Part shown: piece by piece, positions 16,986-26,649 of the stretch | How positions within the stretch are numbered: the first letter of the stretch is position 1 | Layout: each line of letters opens with the position of its first letter | Source: Lysinibacillus xylanilyticus | GTDB taxonomy: Bacteria > Bacillota > Bacilli > Bacillales_A > Planococcaceae | Assembly (NCBI RefSeq): GCF_001708185.1 | Contig: NZ_MDDN01000001.1 | Location: 744,001 to 808,000 of the forward strand | Direction of reading: 5' to 3' | Length of the DNA stretch: 64,000 bases | Translations under genes and position numbers: made by a program | The notes under the pieces: generated by a model | What the model was told of the DNA's origin: nothing | Databases searched by the model: none | What the model saw: only the letters and a program-made list of their open reading frames with translations

Positions 16986-18074
16986 TTATTTCTCAACAGA
17001 TAAGCCCATGATATAAGTTGCTAGAGCTTCAATTTCTTCGTCGGATAAGTCGCCATAAACAGGCGCAGTGCCCTCTGCATTCATCATTAAGTTACCTGGT
17101 TTGAATTCTCCAGGGTTCTTAATCCAAGCTTTTAAGTTTTCTTCATTATGTTCTAAGAAACCAGCAACACGGTTACGGTCACCAAATGTAGTTAAGTTAG
17201 GACCTGGTGTACCTCCTGCTCCTGATCCAGAAACAGCATGACAACCTAAACAACTTTTAGCAAATGTTGCTTCACCAAGATCTGTTGAAGCTTTGTCAGC
17301 CACTTTTCCTTCTGTTGCTTTCATTGAAGCTACCCATGCATCGAATGCATCTGGGCTTAATGCTTTAACTTTGAAGTCCATTAATGCGTGTGAAGGACCA
17401 CATAATTCAGCACATTTACCATAGAATACGCCGTCTTTAAGGTCTTTCGATTCTTTATCGAATACTAGATAGAATTTGTTTAAGTTATCTACGTTCGTAT
17501 CCATTTTACCGCCTATAGCAGGAATCCAGAATGAGTGCTTTACATCGGCAGCCTTTAAGTTAAAGTAAACTTTTTGACCTGTTGGTACAACTAGTTCTTG
17601 AGAAGTTATAATACCTTGGTTAGGGTATTCAAACTCCCACCAGTATAATTTTGCAGTTACATTTACTGTAAGTGCTGTTTTGTCACCATTTTCATCTACT
17701 TCGTCCATAGCAGCAACATCTGCAAATTTGTAAGTAGCCGTAACAACTGGTACAGCTAAGATTAATAATAAAATAATTGGAATAACTGTCCAAATCACTT
17801 CGAGAGTGTGACTTCCTTCTACTTGCTTAGGAATAACATTTTCGCCAACTTTTGAACGGCGGAATTTTACGAATGCAAGTAAATAGATAACGGATACTAC
17901 TACTACTACTAACGTCATAATTCCCGTAGCTAACAGTAATAGATTGAATTGTTCTTTACCTACTTGACCAGATGGTTTCAGTGCAGAAATATAATCTTCA
18001 CCACAACCAGAAAGGAAAACCATCATCACTGCTAGAAGTGAAAAAAGACGCCATTTTTTAAGCCCTTTCATCAT
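16986..18074 (-). CDS. ctaC: Cytochrome caa3 oxidase subunit II with cytochrome c domain (CtaC)
   Basis: This subunit takes electrons from cytochrome c through CuA. The 362-residue precursor has a lipoprotein signal (LSGC, cysteine near residue 24), two membrane helices (about 45-70 and 92-112), and a cupredoxin domain with the CuA ligands in KHSFWIP and YGKCAELCGPSHALM. It ends in a fused cytochrome c domain with haem-binding CLGCH near residue 275 and the distal methionine region LMMNAEGTAP. The fusion is diagnostic of the Bacillus-type caa3 oxidase. It is the first gene of ctaCDEF, 100 bases after ctaB. Confidence 0.96.
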   Translation of the reverse strand: MMKGLKKWRLFSLLAVMMVFLSGCGEDYISALKPSGQVGKEQFNLLLLATGIMTLVVVVVSVIYLLAFVKFRRSKVGENVIPKQVEGSHTLEVIWTVIPIILLLILAVPVVTATYKFADVAAMDEVDENGDKTALTVNVTAKLYWWEFEYPNQGIITSQELVVPTGQKVYFNLKAADVKHSFWIPAIGGKMDTNVDNLNKFYLVFDKESKDLKDGVFYGKCAELCGPSHALMDFKVKALSPDAFDAWVASMKATEGKVADKASTDLGEATFAKSCLGCHAVSGSGAGGTPGPNLTTFGDRNRVAGFLEHNEENLKAWIKNPGEFKPGNLMMNAEGTAPVYGDLSDEEIEALATYIMGLSVEK

Positions 18075-18174
18075 AGCTTAATTAAACCCCTCTTTCTTTG
18101 TTGTATTTTCATGTGTACCTAGGACATTAGTTCTGTCTATATGAATTCTTTAGGATAAGAAAGAATCCCCAAAT

Positions 18175-19092
18175 TTAGCTAAACAACGCAAATATGATAA
18201 TGGATACAAATAGTATTGTCATATGGTTCAATGAATAGATAAACATTTTATTTGCCCATTTCAAATCATCTTTTGTAGTAAAGCCTTTAAAAGCTAGAAT
18301 CACCCAGCCCAAGTTCAATGCAGTCGCAAGAATTAAGAAGCCTACCCCAAGCTCTGGTAAAAGGAATGGTAACGGTAATAATAAAATAATCCAAAATAAC
18401 ATCGAGTACTTCGTTCGTTTAAATCCTTTTACTACAGGTAGCATCGGTATATTAGCTGCACGATATTCTTCAGTACGTTTCATGGCAAGCGCGTAAAAAT
18501 GCGGAGGTTGCCATACAAACATAATAAGGAATAAGGCAAGTGCTCCTGGACCTAATGCAGGTTCAACAGCTGCAAACCCAATAACTGGTGGAATCGCACC
18601 TGAAATACTTCCTACAACCGTGTTACTAACATGCTTCCTCTTTGACCACATTGAGTACAGAACGACATAAGCAAATATTCCTACTAGTCCCCACATGCCG
18701 GCTGCAAACGATGCCGCAAATAACAAAATTTCACCTACAATTAAAAATGAGAGGGCAATGGTCAATACAAAATTCGGCTTAAATCTACCTGTTACTGTCG
18801 GTCTTGCCTTCGTTCTTTTCATGATTGGGTCAATATCCTGATCAATAAAGTTATTCATTGCGCCTGAGCCACCTATTATTAATGCCGCACCCAGCATGGT
18901 GAACAATATGACATCAAGCTCTTGCAAGAAGTGTCTACTAGTAAATTGAAATGCCAGCCACATCCCTGTAAACGTTGTGACAAGATTCGAGTTTACGATT
19001 CCAATTTTTATTAGTGCTAAGAAATCTTTTACAACAGATGTTGATTCTGGTCCACCATTTCTAGTAGCCGTCAGTGCACGACCGTTTGACAT
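18175..19092 (-). CDS. ctaB: Protohaem IX farnesyltransferase (haem O synthase) CtaB
   Basis: CtaB transfers farnesyl to haem B, giving haem O, the precursor of haem A. The 305-residue UbiA-family membrane protein carries the prenyl-diphosphate-binding motif NNFIDQDIDPIMKRTKARP near residue 80, a second Asp-rich-equivalent region around YRAANIPMLPVVKG, and the family VWQPPHFYALAMKR segment. About eight hydrophobic helices are present. It is divergent from ctaA across a 336-base gap and upstream of ctaC on the same strand, so ctaB-ctaCDEF is a likely unit. Confidence 0.95.
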   Translation of the reverse strand: MSNGRALTATRNGGPESTSVVKDFLALIKIGIVNSNLVTTFTGMWLAFQFTSRHFLQELDVILFTMLGAALIIGGSGAMNNFIDQDIDPIMKRTKARPTVTGRFKPNFVLTIALSFLIVGEILLFAASFAAGMWGLVGIFAYVVLYSMWSKRKHVSNTVVGSISGAIPPVIGFAAVEPALGPGALALFLIMFVWQPPHFYALAMKRTEEYRAANIPMLPVVKGFKRTKYSMLFWIILLLPLPFLLPELGVGFLILATALNLGWVILAFKGFTTKDDLKWANKMFIYSLNHMTILFVSIIIFALFS

Positions 19093-19428
19093 GATACCTC
19101 TCCTTTCATTTTTGTAAGCATATTCCGCTAATGTTTACTATAGCGAAATTTGCGATTGATTTCTAGACATTAAGTGAAATTTAGATGAAGTTGTAAAAAT
19201 TAGCTTTGTCTAGAAATATAATTAAAAACAACATATCTATAGTAAAACATTTTCTAAAATGAATTGTGAAGGTTAAAGTACGAAATTATGAACAATTTGT
19301 GAAATGGAATCGACATCTAATACTCCCTACTCTTTACAAGTTGTTTTTTTCCTGTATTTTCGATATTATCTAGTAGCAGAAACATTACTTTCATGTAATG
19401 TTTATAGATAAAGTAGGTGACTCATTTT
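19093..19428. promoter_or_regulatory. Divergent ctaB / ctaA control region
   Basis: For ctaA, TTGTTT (19341-19346) and TATTAT (19364-19369) with a 17-base spacer make a plausible sigma-A promoter. For ctaB the minus strand has TATAGT (19142-19137) with only a poor -35. The region is AT-rich. In B. subtilis this region is controlled by ResD and CcpA; I could not identify those sites here with confidence. Confidence 0.5.
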
Positions 19429-20355
19429 ATGCAACACAACAGGTATATGAAGTGGTTTGCTGTTGCCGCTACAATTGGAATGCTTCTTATTTTATTAGGT
19501 GGAGCACTTGTTACCAAAACAGATAGTGGCTTAGGCTGTGGTCGAAACTGGCCTGATTGTAATGGTTCTCTTATTCCAAAAGAAATTACACCAGAAGTCT
19601 TAATTGAATTTTCACATCGTCTTGTAACTGGAATTGTATCTATTTCTATTCTTGTGTTAACAATTTGGACATGGCGTAAACTCGGTCATATTCGCGAAGT
19701 AAAGTTATTAGGTTTTTTAGCGATGTTTTTCTTAATCGCACAGGCTCTTATTGGAGCTGCTCAAGTATTGTGGGGGCAAGGCGATTTTATACTAGCACTC
19801 CACTTTGGGATTTCTCTTATTTCCTTTGCTGCCGTTCTCCTTCTCTCTATGATTGTATTTGAAGTGGATCGGAAATTTGATGCCGATAACGTTTTTATTG
19901 GTAAAAAGTTACGTTGGCATACGATTGCTGTCACAATTTATTCTTATTTAGTCGTTTATACAGGGGCGCTTGTTCGCCATACAGAATCTAGCTTAATATG
20001 TCCTGACTGGCCATTTTGCAACAATGAAACACCATTCGCACCACTAAATAATATGTATGAATGGGTGCAAATGGGGCATCGATTTGCTGTTCTGATCTTT
20101 TCTATTTGGATTGCATACATAACTTGGCACGCTATAAAAGAATATAAAAATCAACGTGTTATTTACTATGGCTGGATTATTGCCTTTATTATAGTAATTT
20201 TACAGGTGATTGCTGGTATGTTAGTAGTCCTAACTAAATTGAATTTAACAGTCGCGTTACTACATTCATTATTTATTTCAATATTATTTGGTCTACTTTG
20301 CTACATGGTATTGCTAGTTGCACGTAGCGATTATAATGGAAAAAATAAAGAATAA
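19429..20355 (+). CDS. ctaA: Haem A synthase CtaA
   Basis: CtaA oxidises the C8 methyl of haem O to formyl, producing haem A for the caa3 oxidase. It is a 308-residue membrane protein with eight helices in two repeats. The four haem-ligand histidines are visible in EFSHRLVTGI, ILALHFGISL, QMGHRFAVLI and ALLHSLFIS. The cysteine pairs GLGCGRNWPDC and SLICPDWPFC follow helices one and five. The frame can start with GTG at 19417, but the ATG at 19429 has AGGTGA at good spacing. A terminator follows directly. Confidence 0.95.
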   Translation: MQHNRYMKWFAVAATIGMLLILLGGALVTKTDSGLGCGRNWPDCNGSLIPKEITPEVLIEFSHRLVTGIVSISILVLTIWTWRKLGHIREVKLLGFLAMFFLIAQALIGAAQVLWGQGDFILALHFGISLISFAAVLLLSMIVFEVDRKFDADNVFIGKKLRWHTIAVTIYSYLVVYTGALVRHTESSLICPDWPFCNNETPFAPLNNMYEWVQMGHRFAVLIFSIWIAYITWHAIKEYKNQRVIYYGWIIAFIIVILQVIAGMLVVLTKLNLTVALLHSLFISILFGLLCYMVLLVARSDYNGKNKE

Positions 20356-20358
20356 TAG

Positions 20359-20392
20359 AAAAGATTCGCTACATCAGTGGCGAATCTTTTTT
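20359..20392 (+). terminator. Terminator of ctaA
   Basis: AAAAGATTCGC (20359-20369) pairs with GCGAATCTTTT (20380-20390), followed by T residues. Confidence 0.9.
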
Positions 20393-20471
20393 ATTTATTT
20401 AAACGACTTCAATTACAAAGCACTAATGACGTCAAAAAAATGGACAAGTTTCTTACTATAGATAAATAAAA

Positions 20472-20510
20472 AAGGTTATTAGTATGCTATTAAAGCCATC
20501 TAATAACCTT
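20472..20510 (-). terminator. Terminator of pyc
   Basis: AAGGTTATTAG (20472-20482) pairs with CTAATAACCTT (20500-20510) after the pyc stop. On the minus strand a T-rich run follows. Confidence 0.85.
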
Positions 20511-20522
20511 CTTTCGGTTCAA

Positions 20523-23500
20523 TTATTCAATCTCAATTAGCAAATCACCTGTTGAAATGGCGTCGCCTGCACTTGCGTATACTTCTTTTACGACTCCATC
20601 TTTCGGTGCTTGAACAGTTGTCTCCATTTTCATCGCTTCAGTAATTAACAAATGGTCTCCACGTTTAACATTACTTCCTTTCGATACGACTACCTTTAAG
20701 ACCGTACCTGGCATTGTAGCTCCAATTTGGTTTGGATTGCTTGGATCTGCCTTTAATGCTAAACTGCCATCTACTTCAACAGTCATATCTTGAATCACCA
20801 ACTCACGGGATTGACCATTCAACTCAAAGTACATCACACGTGTTCCGTCATGCTGTGGCTCACCAATCGAAACGAGTTTAATAATCAGTGTTTTTCCTTT
20901 TTCGATTTCGACTTCGATTTCTTCACCTAGCTTTAATCCGCAAAGGAAAGTTGGTGTGTCTAATACCGAAATATTGCCGAAAGAGTCCACTGTTTTCGCA
21001 TACTCTTCAAACACTTTCGGGTACAAAGCATACGCCAGCACATCCTTCTTTGTCACCGGTCTGTTCAATTTTTCCTCCAGTACTGCCTCTAGCTGCTCAA
21101 AATTCACAGGTTCTAGTAGCTCACCTGGACGTACTGTAATGGCTTCGCGATCCTTTAACACAACCTGTTGAAGTGCCTCCGGGAAGCCACCATGTGGTTG
21201 TCCTAAATAACCCTGGAAGAACTCAATCACAGAATCTGGGAAATCAATGGTTTGTCCTCTTGTCAGTACAGAGCTTTCATCTAAATCGTTCTGTACCATA
21301 AATAACGCCATATCACCAACTACTTTTGAAGATGGGGTTACTTTGACAATATCACCAAATAGAAGGTTCACGCGGGAATACATGCGCTTCACTTCCTCCC
21401 ATCTATCCCCAAGACCAACTGCTTTGGCTTGCTGCTGTAAGTTACTGTATTGACCCCCAGGCATCTCATGGACGTAAATTTCAGAATGTGGGCTAATCAT
21501 GCCGCTTTCAAAATCCTTATAATATTTACGCACATCTTCCCAGTAGTACGATAGTTTTTCTAGTGCTTCAATATCGGCACGAACCTCACGCTTACTGCCC
21601 TTCATTGCATAATACAAGGAGTTTGCACTTGGCTGTGACGTTAAGCCAGCCATCGAACCGAGCGCCGTATCAATGATATCCACCCCTGCCTCGATCGCCT
21701 TGGCATATAAATAAATACCATTACCACTTGTATCATGTGTATGCAGATGGATTGGCAAACTTGTCGTCTCTTTTAACTCGGAAATTAAACGATACGCTGC
21801 TTCTGGCTTCAATAACCCAGCCATATCTTTTATCGCTAAAATATGGGCACCTGCTGCCTCTAGCTCCTTCGCCATTTGCTTGTAGTATTGGACTGAATAT
21901 TTTGCCCTCGTATCATCAAAAATATCGCCTGTGTAACAGATTGCTGCCTCGGCAATTTTACCAGACTGACGGGCTGCATCAATCGCTACTTCCATGCCTT
22001 TTATCCAATTCAAACTATCGAAAATACGGAACACATCAATGCCCGATGCCGCTGATTCAGCGATAAACTCACGAATTAAATTGTCAGGGTAGTTCGTGTA
22101 ACCGACGGCATTCGCTCCACGCAGTAACATTTGAAATAACACATTCGGTACTTGTTCACGCAACTTGGCTAGACGCTCCCATGGGTCTTCCTTTAAGAAA
22201 CGGTACGCCACATCAAACGTCGCGCCTCCCCACATTTCAAGTGAGAAGAAATCATGCATCATGCGTGCTGTTGCATCTGCAATTTCGAACATATCCTTTG
22301 AACGTACACGTGTCGCAAGCAGTGATTGGTGTGCATCTCGGAAGGTTGTATCCGTTAATAGCACGTCCTCCTGCTCCAGAATCCATTTCACAAGCCCATC
22401 TGCTCCTTGAGCATCTAAAATTTGCTTTGTCCCTGCAGGGGGAACGATTAATTTATCAACTTTTGGGATACTCGGCTGAACAAAAATTGGTTTCGCCTTC
22501 TGCTCTACTCCTGGGAAACCATTGAGTGTCACATTACCGATATAGCTTAATAGCTTTGTCCCACGGTCCTTACGCACAGGGAAATTAAATAATTCAGGTG
22601 TTGTATCAATAAAGCTAGTATCAAATGCACCCGTTAAAAATTTCCCGTGCGTCACGACATTATTTAAAAATGGAATATTCGTTTTCACCCCACGAATACG
22701 GAACTCTTTTAAGTTGCGGTCCATCTTTGCTGCGGCTTCTTTAAATGTCATTCCTGATGTTGAAATTTTCACCAATAGCGAATCATAGTATGGTGTTACA
22801 ACAGCTCCCTGGAAGCCATTGCCGGCATCTAGGCGAACGCCAAAGCCACCACTTGAACGATACACCATTAGCTTTCCTGTATCCGGCATAAAGTCATTGG
22901 CTGGGTCTTCCGTGGTAACACGTGCTTGAATCGCATAGCCAATCATTGGGATATCCGCCTGTTGAGGAATATGGATCTCCTCGCTATGAAGACCGTAACC
23001 CGCAGCCACTTTTATTTGAGCATGCACGATATCGACACCTGTAATCATTTCAGTAATTGTATGCTCAACTTGAATACGAGGGTTGACCTCGATGAAATAA
23101 AAATCTTCTCCTGCGACTAAAAATTCTACTGTCCCTGCATTTATGTACGAGACATTTTTCATTAGTTGAACCGCTGCATCACAAATACTATTTCTTAAAT
23201 TTTCTGAAATCGAATGAGATGGTGCGATTTCAACAACCTTTTGATGACGACGTTGTATCGAGCAATCACGCTCATATAGATGGACAATATTGCCTTGTTG
23301 ATCGCCAATAATTTGGACTTCAATATGCTTTGGCTTAATAATTGCCTTTTCTACATACACCTCATCAGAGCCGAATGCTGCCTTCGCCTCTGATTTTGCA
23401 CGTTCATAGGAGGAAGCTAGCTCCTCTTGACTATGAACAAGGCGCATACCACGACCACCGCCGCCTAGCGCTGCCTTAATCATAATTGGATAATCATATG

Positions 23501-23957
23501 TGCTAGCAAAAGCCTCTACCTCCGCTAAATCAGCTACCGGTCCATCTGTACCAGGAATAACAGGAATACCTGCAACAATTGCCTGTTCACGCGCTTTAAC
23601 CTTATCTCCGAACATATCTAAGTGCAGGGAAGTTGGTCCAATAAAGACAATGCCCTCTTCTTCACATCGACGTGCAAATTCTACGTTTTCCGATAAAAAA
23701 CCATACCCCGGATGAATCGCATCAACACCCGCATCCTTTGCGATGGCAATAATACCTTCAATATCTAAATAAGCATCGATTGGTTTCTTGCCAGCCCCGA
23801 CTAAATAGGCCTCATCTGCTTTAAAGCGATGGAATGCCCCACTATCCTCCCGCGAATAAATGGCCACGGTTTGGATATTTAGCTCCGTACATGCACGGAA
23901 AATACGAATTGCAATTTCCCCCCTATTGGCTACGAGAATTTTGTTGATTGATTCCAT
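20523..23957 (-). CDS. pyc: Pyruvate carboxylase
   Basis: Pyc carboxylates pyruvate to oxaloacetate with ATP and biotin, replenishing the TCA cycle. The 1144-residue chain has the full architecture. The biotin carboxylase domain (about 1-450) has the glycine-rich ATP loop KAALGGGGRGMRLV and FIEVNPRIQVEHTITE. The carboxyltransferase domain (about 530-800) has TTFRDAHQSLLATRVR, IKDMAGLL and LHTHDTSGN. The PC-specific tetramerisation region follows, and a C-terminal biotinyl domain with EAMKMET. Length is normal. AAAGGGGGA precedes the ATG. It follows ftsW by 12 bases, so transcripts may be shared. Confidence 0.98.
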   Translation of the reverse strand: MESINKILVANRGEIAIRIFRACTELNIQTVAIYSREDSGAFHRFKADEAYLVGAGKKPIDAYLDIEGIIAIAKDAGVDAIHPGYGFLSENVEFARRCEEEGIVFIGPTSLHLDMFGDKVKAREQAIVAGIPVIPGTDGPVADLAEVEAFASTYDYPIMIKAALGGGGRGMRLVHSQEELASSYERAKSEAKAAFGSDEVYVEKAIIKPKHIEVQIIGDQQGNIVHLYERDCSIQRRHQKVVEIAPSHSISENLRNSICDAAVQLMKNVSYINAGTVEFLVAGEDFYFIEVNPRIQVEHTITEMITGVDIVHAQIKVAAGYGLHSEEIHIPQQADIPMIGYAIQARVTTEDPANDFMPDTGKLMVYRSSGGFGVRLDAGNGFQGAVVTPYYDSLLVKISTSGMTFKEAAAKMDRNLKEFRIRGVKTNIPFLNNVVTHGKFLTGAFDTSFIDTTPELFNFPVRKDRGTKLLSYIGNVTLNGFPGVEQKAKPIFVQPSIPKVDKLIVPPAGTKQILDAQGADGLVKWILEQEDVLLTDTTFRDAHQSLLATRVRSKDMFEIADATARMMHDFFSLEMWGGATFDVAYRFLKEDPWERLAKLREQVPNVLFQMLLRGANAVGYTNYPDNLIREFIAESAASGIDVFRIFDSLNWIKGMEVAIDAARQSGKIAEAAICYTGDIFDDTRAKYSVQYYKQMAKELEAAGAHILAIKDMAGLLKPEAAYRLISELKETTSLPIHLHTHDTSGNGIYLYAKAIEAGVDIIDTALGSMAGLTSQPSANSLYYAMKGSKREVRADIEALEKLSYYWEDVRKYYKDFESGMISPHSEIYVHEMPGGQYSNLQQQAKAVGLGDRWEEVKRMYSRVNLLFGDIVKVTPSSKVVGDMALFMVQNDLDESSVLTRGQTIDFPDSVIEFFQGYLGQPHGGFPEALQQVVLKDREAITVRPGELLEPVNFEQLEAVLEEKLNRPVTKKDVLAYALYPKVFEEYAKTVDSFGNISVLDTPTFLCGLKLGEEIEVEIEKGKTLIIKLVSIGEPQHDGTRVMYFELNGQSRELVIQDMTVEVDGSLALKADPSNPNQIGATMPGTVLKVVVSKGSNVKRGDHLLITEAMKMETTVQAPKDGVVKEVYASAGDAISTGDLLIEIE

Positions 23958-23969
23958 AGATATCCCCCT

Positions 23970-25151
23970 TTATGATTGTGATTTTTTTCTTTCTACCTTT
24001 TCAAACATAGAAACATTAATTAATATTCCCATAGCTAAAGATAGAATAATTATAGATGTCCCGCCATAGCTAATAAAAGGTAGCGTTACACCGGTTAACG
24101 GGATTAACCCAGTTACACCCCCAAGGTTAATAAACGTTTGCCAGCCAATCCAGCTCGCAATACCAGCCGCAATCATACGTGCTAGTGGATCTTTTGTGCG
24201 CAACGCAATCGAAAATCCTTTATACACAATAAATCCTAGACCACCTAAGACGATTATCACACCCCAAATACCTAGTTCTTCCATTATAATCGCCATAATA
24301 AAATCTGTTTGTGGTTCAGGTAAATACCCCAATTTTTGAACGGATTGACCGAGGCCTCTTCCATCTAAACCGCCTCCGCCTATTGCATAATAACTATTTA
24401 CAACTTGGTGACCCATATCATTTTCATAATCAAATGGATTAAAATAAGATAGTATTCGGCCTTTACGGTTACCCGTTAATAGCTCCCCTTTAAATAACCA
24501 AAGCATACCAAGGATAGCTGTACCAAATGCCCCTAATACCCCAAAAAACTTCCAAAATGTTTTAAATGGAATACCACTCGCTGCTACTACAGATACAGCA
24601 ATGCCACAAAGTATAATGACAGCTCCTAAATCTGTTTCAAACGCTACACAAGCAACAACAAGGATCCAGAGAAATATTGGATAAAAAATTTCTGTCGGTT
24701 GTAGCTTTTCAAACGTATATTTTTGTCCTTTCCGATAAAAAGCAGCGGAAAAATATAAAATTATAAATAGTTTCGCATATTCAGACGGTTGAAAATTCCC
24801 TAGACCTGGAATGTGTATCCAACTCTGAGAACCTACTTGATCCGCACCATGACCGGCTACTTTTAACCAAGTAAATAGCACGGCAAGAACGACGGTAAGA
24901 AACAACATAACATTCTTATTGGCATAATGCTTGTACGGGAAAAATGCGGTCACTAAAAAACCCATAAAAGCTACAGTTAAATTTGTCACTTGCTTTTGAT
25001 AAAAATAGTCTGGAGCCTGTCCTTCCTTTATAATAGCTACCATCATACTTGAGCTATAAATCATTACTAATCCAAATAAACTTAATAATAGAAAAGTAAA
25101 AAATAATGGGTAATCAAAATTTCGTGCATATCTTTTTAAGTATTGTTTCAT
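23970..25151 (-). CDS. ftsW: Cell-division glycosyltransferase FtsW (SEDS family)
   Basis: FtsW polymerises lipid II into septal glycan strands with its partner class B PBP. The 393-residue SEDS protein has about ten membrane helices. Family segments include SSMMVAIIKEGQAPDYFYQKQ, GSQSWIHIPGLGNFQPSEYAKL, FETDLGAVIILCGI, NSYYAIGGGGLDGRGLGQS, LPEPQTDFIMAIIMEELG and LPLTGVTLPFISYGGTS. It could be confused with RodA or SpoVE, but position between ylaN and pyc is that of B. subtilis ftsW. A terminator separates it from ylaN. Confidence 0.92.
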   Translation of the reverse strand: MKQYLKRYARNFDYPLFFTFLLLSLFGLVMIYSSSMMVAIIKEGQAPDYFYQKQVTNLTVAFMGFLVTAFFPYKHYANKNVMLFLTVVLAVLFTWLKVAGHGADQVGSQSWIHIPGLGNFQPSEYAKLFIILYFSAAFYRKGQKYTFEKLQPTEIFYPIFLWILVVACVAFETDLGAVIILCGIAVSVVAASGIPFKTFWKFFGVLGAFGTAILGMLWLFKGELLTGNRKGRILSYFNPFDYENDMGHQVVNSYYAIGGGGLDGRGLGQSVQKLGYLPEPQTDFIMAIIMEELGIWGVIIVLGGLGFIVYKGFSIALRTKDPLARMIAAGIASWIGWQTFINLGGVTGLIPLTGVTLPFISYGGTSIIILSLAMGILINVSMFEKVERKKSQS

Positions 25152-25171
25152 CGAAAAACCTCATTCTAGAA

Positions 25172-25207
25172 AAAAAACTCAAATCGCAAATAGCGTTTGA
25201 GTTTTTT
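25172..25207 (-). terminator. Terminator of ylaN
   Basis: AAAAAACTCAAATCGC (25172-25187) pairs with GCG-TTTGAGTTTTTT (25193-25207). T runs are present on both sides, so it could act in either direction. Confidence 0.85.
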
Positions 25208-25211
25208 CTTT

Positions 25212-25493
25212 TTATTTGTCTGTATACGCGTCGTGCAGTACAGACAGTTCTTTCTCGAGTGAATCGAGAATCTCTTTGCCTTTTTCGCGTTCAATGAGTC
25301 CAAGCTTCACAGCAAAGTCAATTTCACGTGAAAGGCCGAACATTTGTGTATCTAATACTTCTTCATATAAAGGGCATTGTGGCATTGTTAAATGATCCAT
25401 TTGTACTCGAATGAGGCGAGCGATTTTATCTGCATCAGCAACTAAAAGCTCCAAAGCCTTCTCCTGAAAAGAAGTTTGTGATTTCGTATCCAT
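25212..25493 (-). CDS. ylaN: YlaN family protein (UPF0358)
   Basis: A 93-residue helical protein with [49 protein letters not shown] and a charged C-terminus. This is the YlaN family of Bacillales. YlaN is essential or important in low iron in B. subtilis and Staphylococcus, and recent work links it to iron sensing through Fur. A GGGGGCG site precedes the ATG. Its position between ftsW and yla genes is conserved. Confidence 0.9.
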   Translation of the reverse strand: MDTKSQTSFQEKALELLVADADKIARLIRVQMDHLTMPQCPLYEEVLDTQMFGLSREIDFAVKLGLIEREKGKEILDSLEKELSVLHDAYTDK

Positions 25494-25675
25494 GAGGACG
25501 CCCCCATTATCTGATATTTCTTCGATTCTATCTTAATAAAGTTTATCTTTTAGTCGTTAAAATTGCAAGTGTCTTCATTGGAAAATAGAGAAATCAAATT
25601 ATATTTCTTTATTATATCTAGTCATTAGCGTTATACTATTTCATGGATATACAAGATTTGAGGAGGATTTCTATA

Positions 25676-26176
25676 ATGGAAACAATAATTCCTATCAAGG
25701 GCGCAGTTTCATTTCAACTAACGTTAGATCCCACTGTTTGGATTTTCGATGATCGTAAATTAGATTTAAAAACGTACTTCACCTCACAAAAAGTGGAAGA
25801 AGATATGGATATAAAATATATGCGTGAAGTCGGTGCGCACTGGTCACGTGAAATTATGGAAGGGGCAACTTTCCCACCAACATTAAAATCCGAACGAAAA
25901 TTTGACCGTAAAGGGATGGAAACAGGTACTTTCGGTATCGAATTAAGTCACTTCTTGAAAAACGCTGAAATTAAACCAGAAGCGACAACAATCGTCATTG
26001 AATGCGAAGGTGGCAAAGAGTGTCCATTTACAATTGAAGAAGCTCATACATTAATTTTGCAATACAGCCAAGATGGGAAGCCTTTACTAGAAGATGGCCC
26101 TGTCCATGTATTATTTAGAGACGGTTCAAATGTAGACAACCCTATCAAAAATGTATTAGCTATTCGTGCCGAGTAG
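25676..26176 (+). CDS. ylaL: YlaL-like protein
   Basis: A 166-residue soluble protein starting METIIPIKGAVSFQLTLDPT and containing VWIFDDRKLDLKTYF, GAHWSREIMEGATFPPTLKSE and a late VIECEGGKECPFTIEEAHTLIL. GAGGAGG precedes the ATG at 25676; the frame opens at 25643. The name rests mainly on position between ylaN and ylaI. Homologues are sometimes labelled peptidyl-prolyl isomerase, but I see no cyclophilin, FKBP or parvulin motif, so the function should be treated as unknown. ylaI follows after 11 bases. Confidence 0.65.
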   Translation: METIIPIKGAVSFQLTLDPTVWIFDDRKLDLKTYFTSQKVEEDMDIKYMREVGAHWSREIMEGATFPPTLKSERKFDRKGMETGTFGIELSHFLKNAEIKPEATTIVIECEGGKECPFTIEEAHTLILQYSQDGKPLLEDGPVHVLFRDGSNVDNPIKNVLAIRAE

Positions 26177-26187
26177 GAGGGAATGCA

Positions 26188-26391
26188 ATGCGCGTAAAGT
26201 GTGTCATTTGCGATACAATTAACAATTTAGATGATAGTTTACCGTTAGCAAAAAAATTACGCAATCGACCAATTCATACGTATATGTGTGATACGTGCCA
26301 TGATCGTATTAAAGAAAATACCATTGCACGCGTTGAAACCGGGAATTTCCGTTTTTATCGTACTTCACCACAAATGGATAAAGAGTTTTAA
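26188..26391 (+). CDS. ylaI: YlaI zinc-ribbon-like protein (DUF2197)
   Basis: A 67-residue protein, MRVKCVICDTIN..., with two CxxC pairs (CVIC at 5-8 and CDTC at 35-38) expected to bind zinc, and the family RPIHTYMCDTCHDRI and TGNFRFYR segments. The role is unknown; a zinc ribbon suggests nucleic-acid or protein contact. GTAGGAGG lies before the ATG. It is cotranscribed with the YlaL-like gene. Confidence 0.85.
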   Translation: MRVKCVICDTINNLDDSLPLAKKLRNRPIHTYMCDTCHDRIKENTIARVETGNFRFYRTSPQMDKEF

Positions 26392-26444
26392 CAGCTACTA
26401 AAGGAGGTGACCCATTATTTGAGCCACCTCCTTTATGCTGTTGA
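26391..26444 (+). terminator. Inverted repeat after ylaI
   Basis: AAAGGAGGTG pairs with CACCTCCTTT (26400-26433), extended by AACAGC/GCTGTT. No strong T run follows, so termination is only probable. Confidence 0.5.
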
Positions 26445-26595
26445 AAAGCTATTGTGTCAATGAAATTAAAATGTCCTATAAAATAAGATATGCTCTTCGG
26501 CAAAACGAGGGGTTGATTGAAGTCATTGTTCATATTATGTAGAAACAAACTGTACGACATTTTATTCTATCGCCTAAAATGTCTTTATATCATAA

Positions 26596-26632
26596 AAAAT
26601 AGTATGCCAGATTTCTTCTAGCATACTATTTT
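26596..26632 (-). terminator. Terminator of the ABC importer operon
   Basis: AAAATAGTATGC pairs with GCATACTATTTT around a 13-base loop, just beyond the permease stop. Confidence 0.85.
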
Positions 26633-26649
26633 ATTTCGATTATTAACCA

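Noticed and set aside
22181-22525. 114-residue plus-strand frame inside pyc
   Set aside because: It is a shadow of pyruvate carboxylase, with no independent signal.
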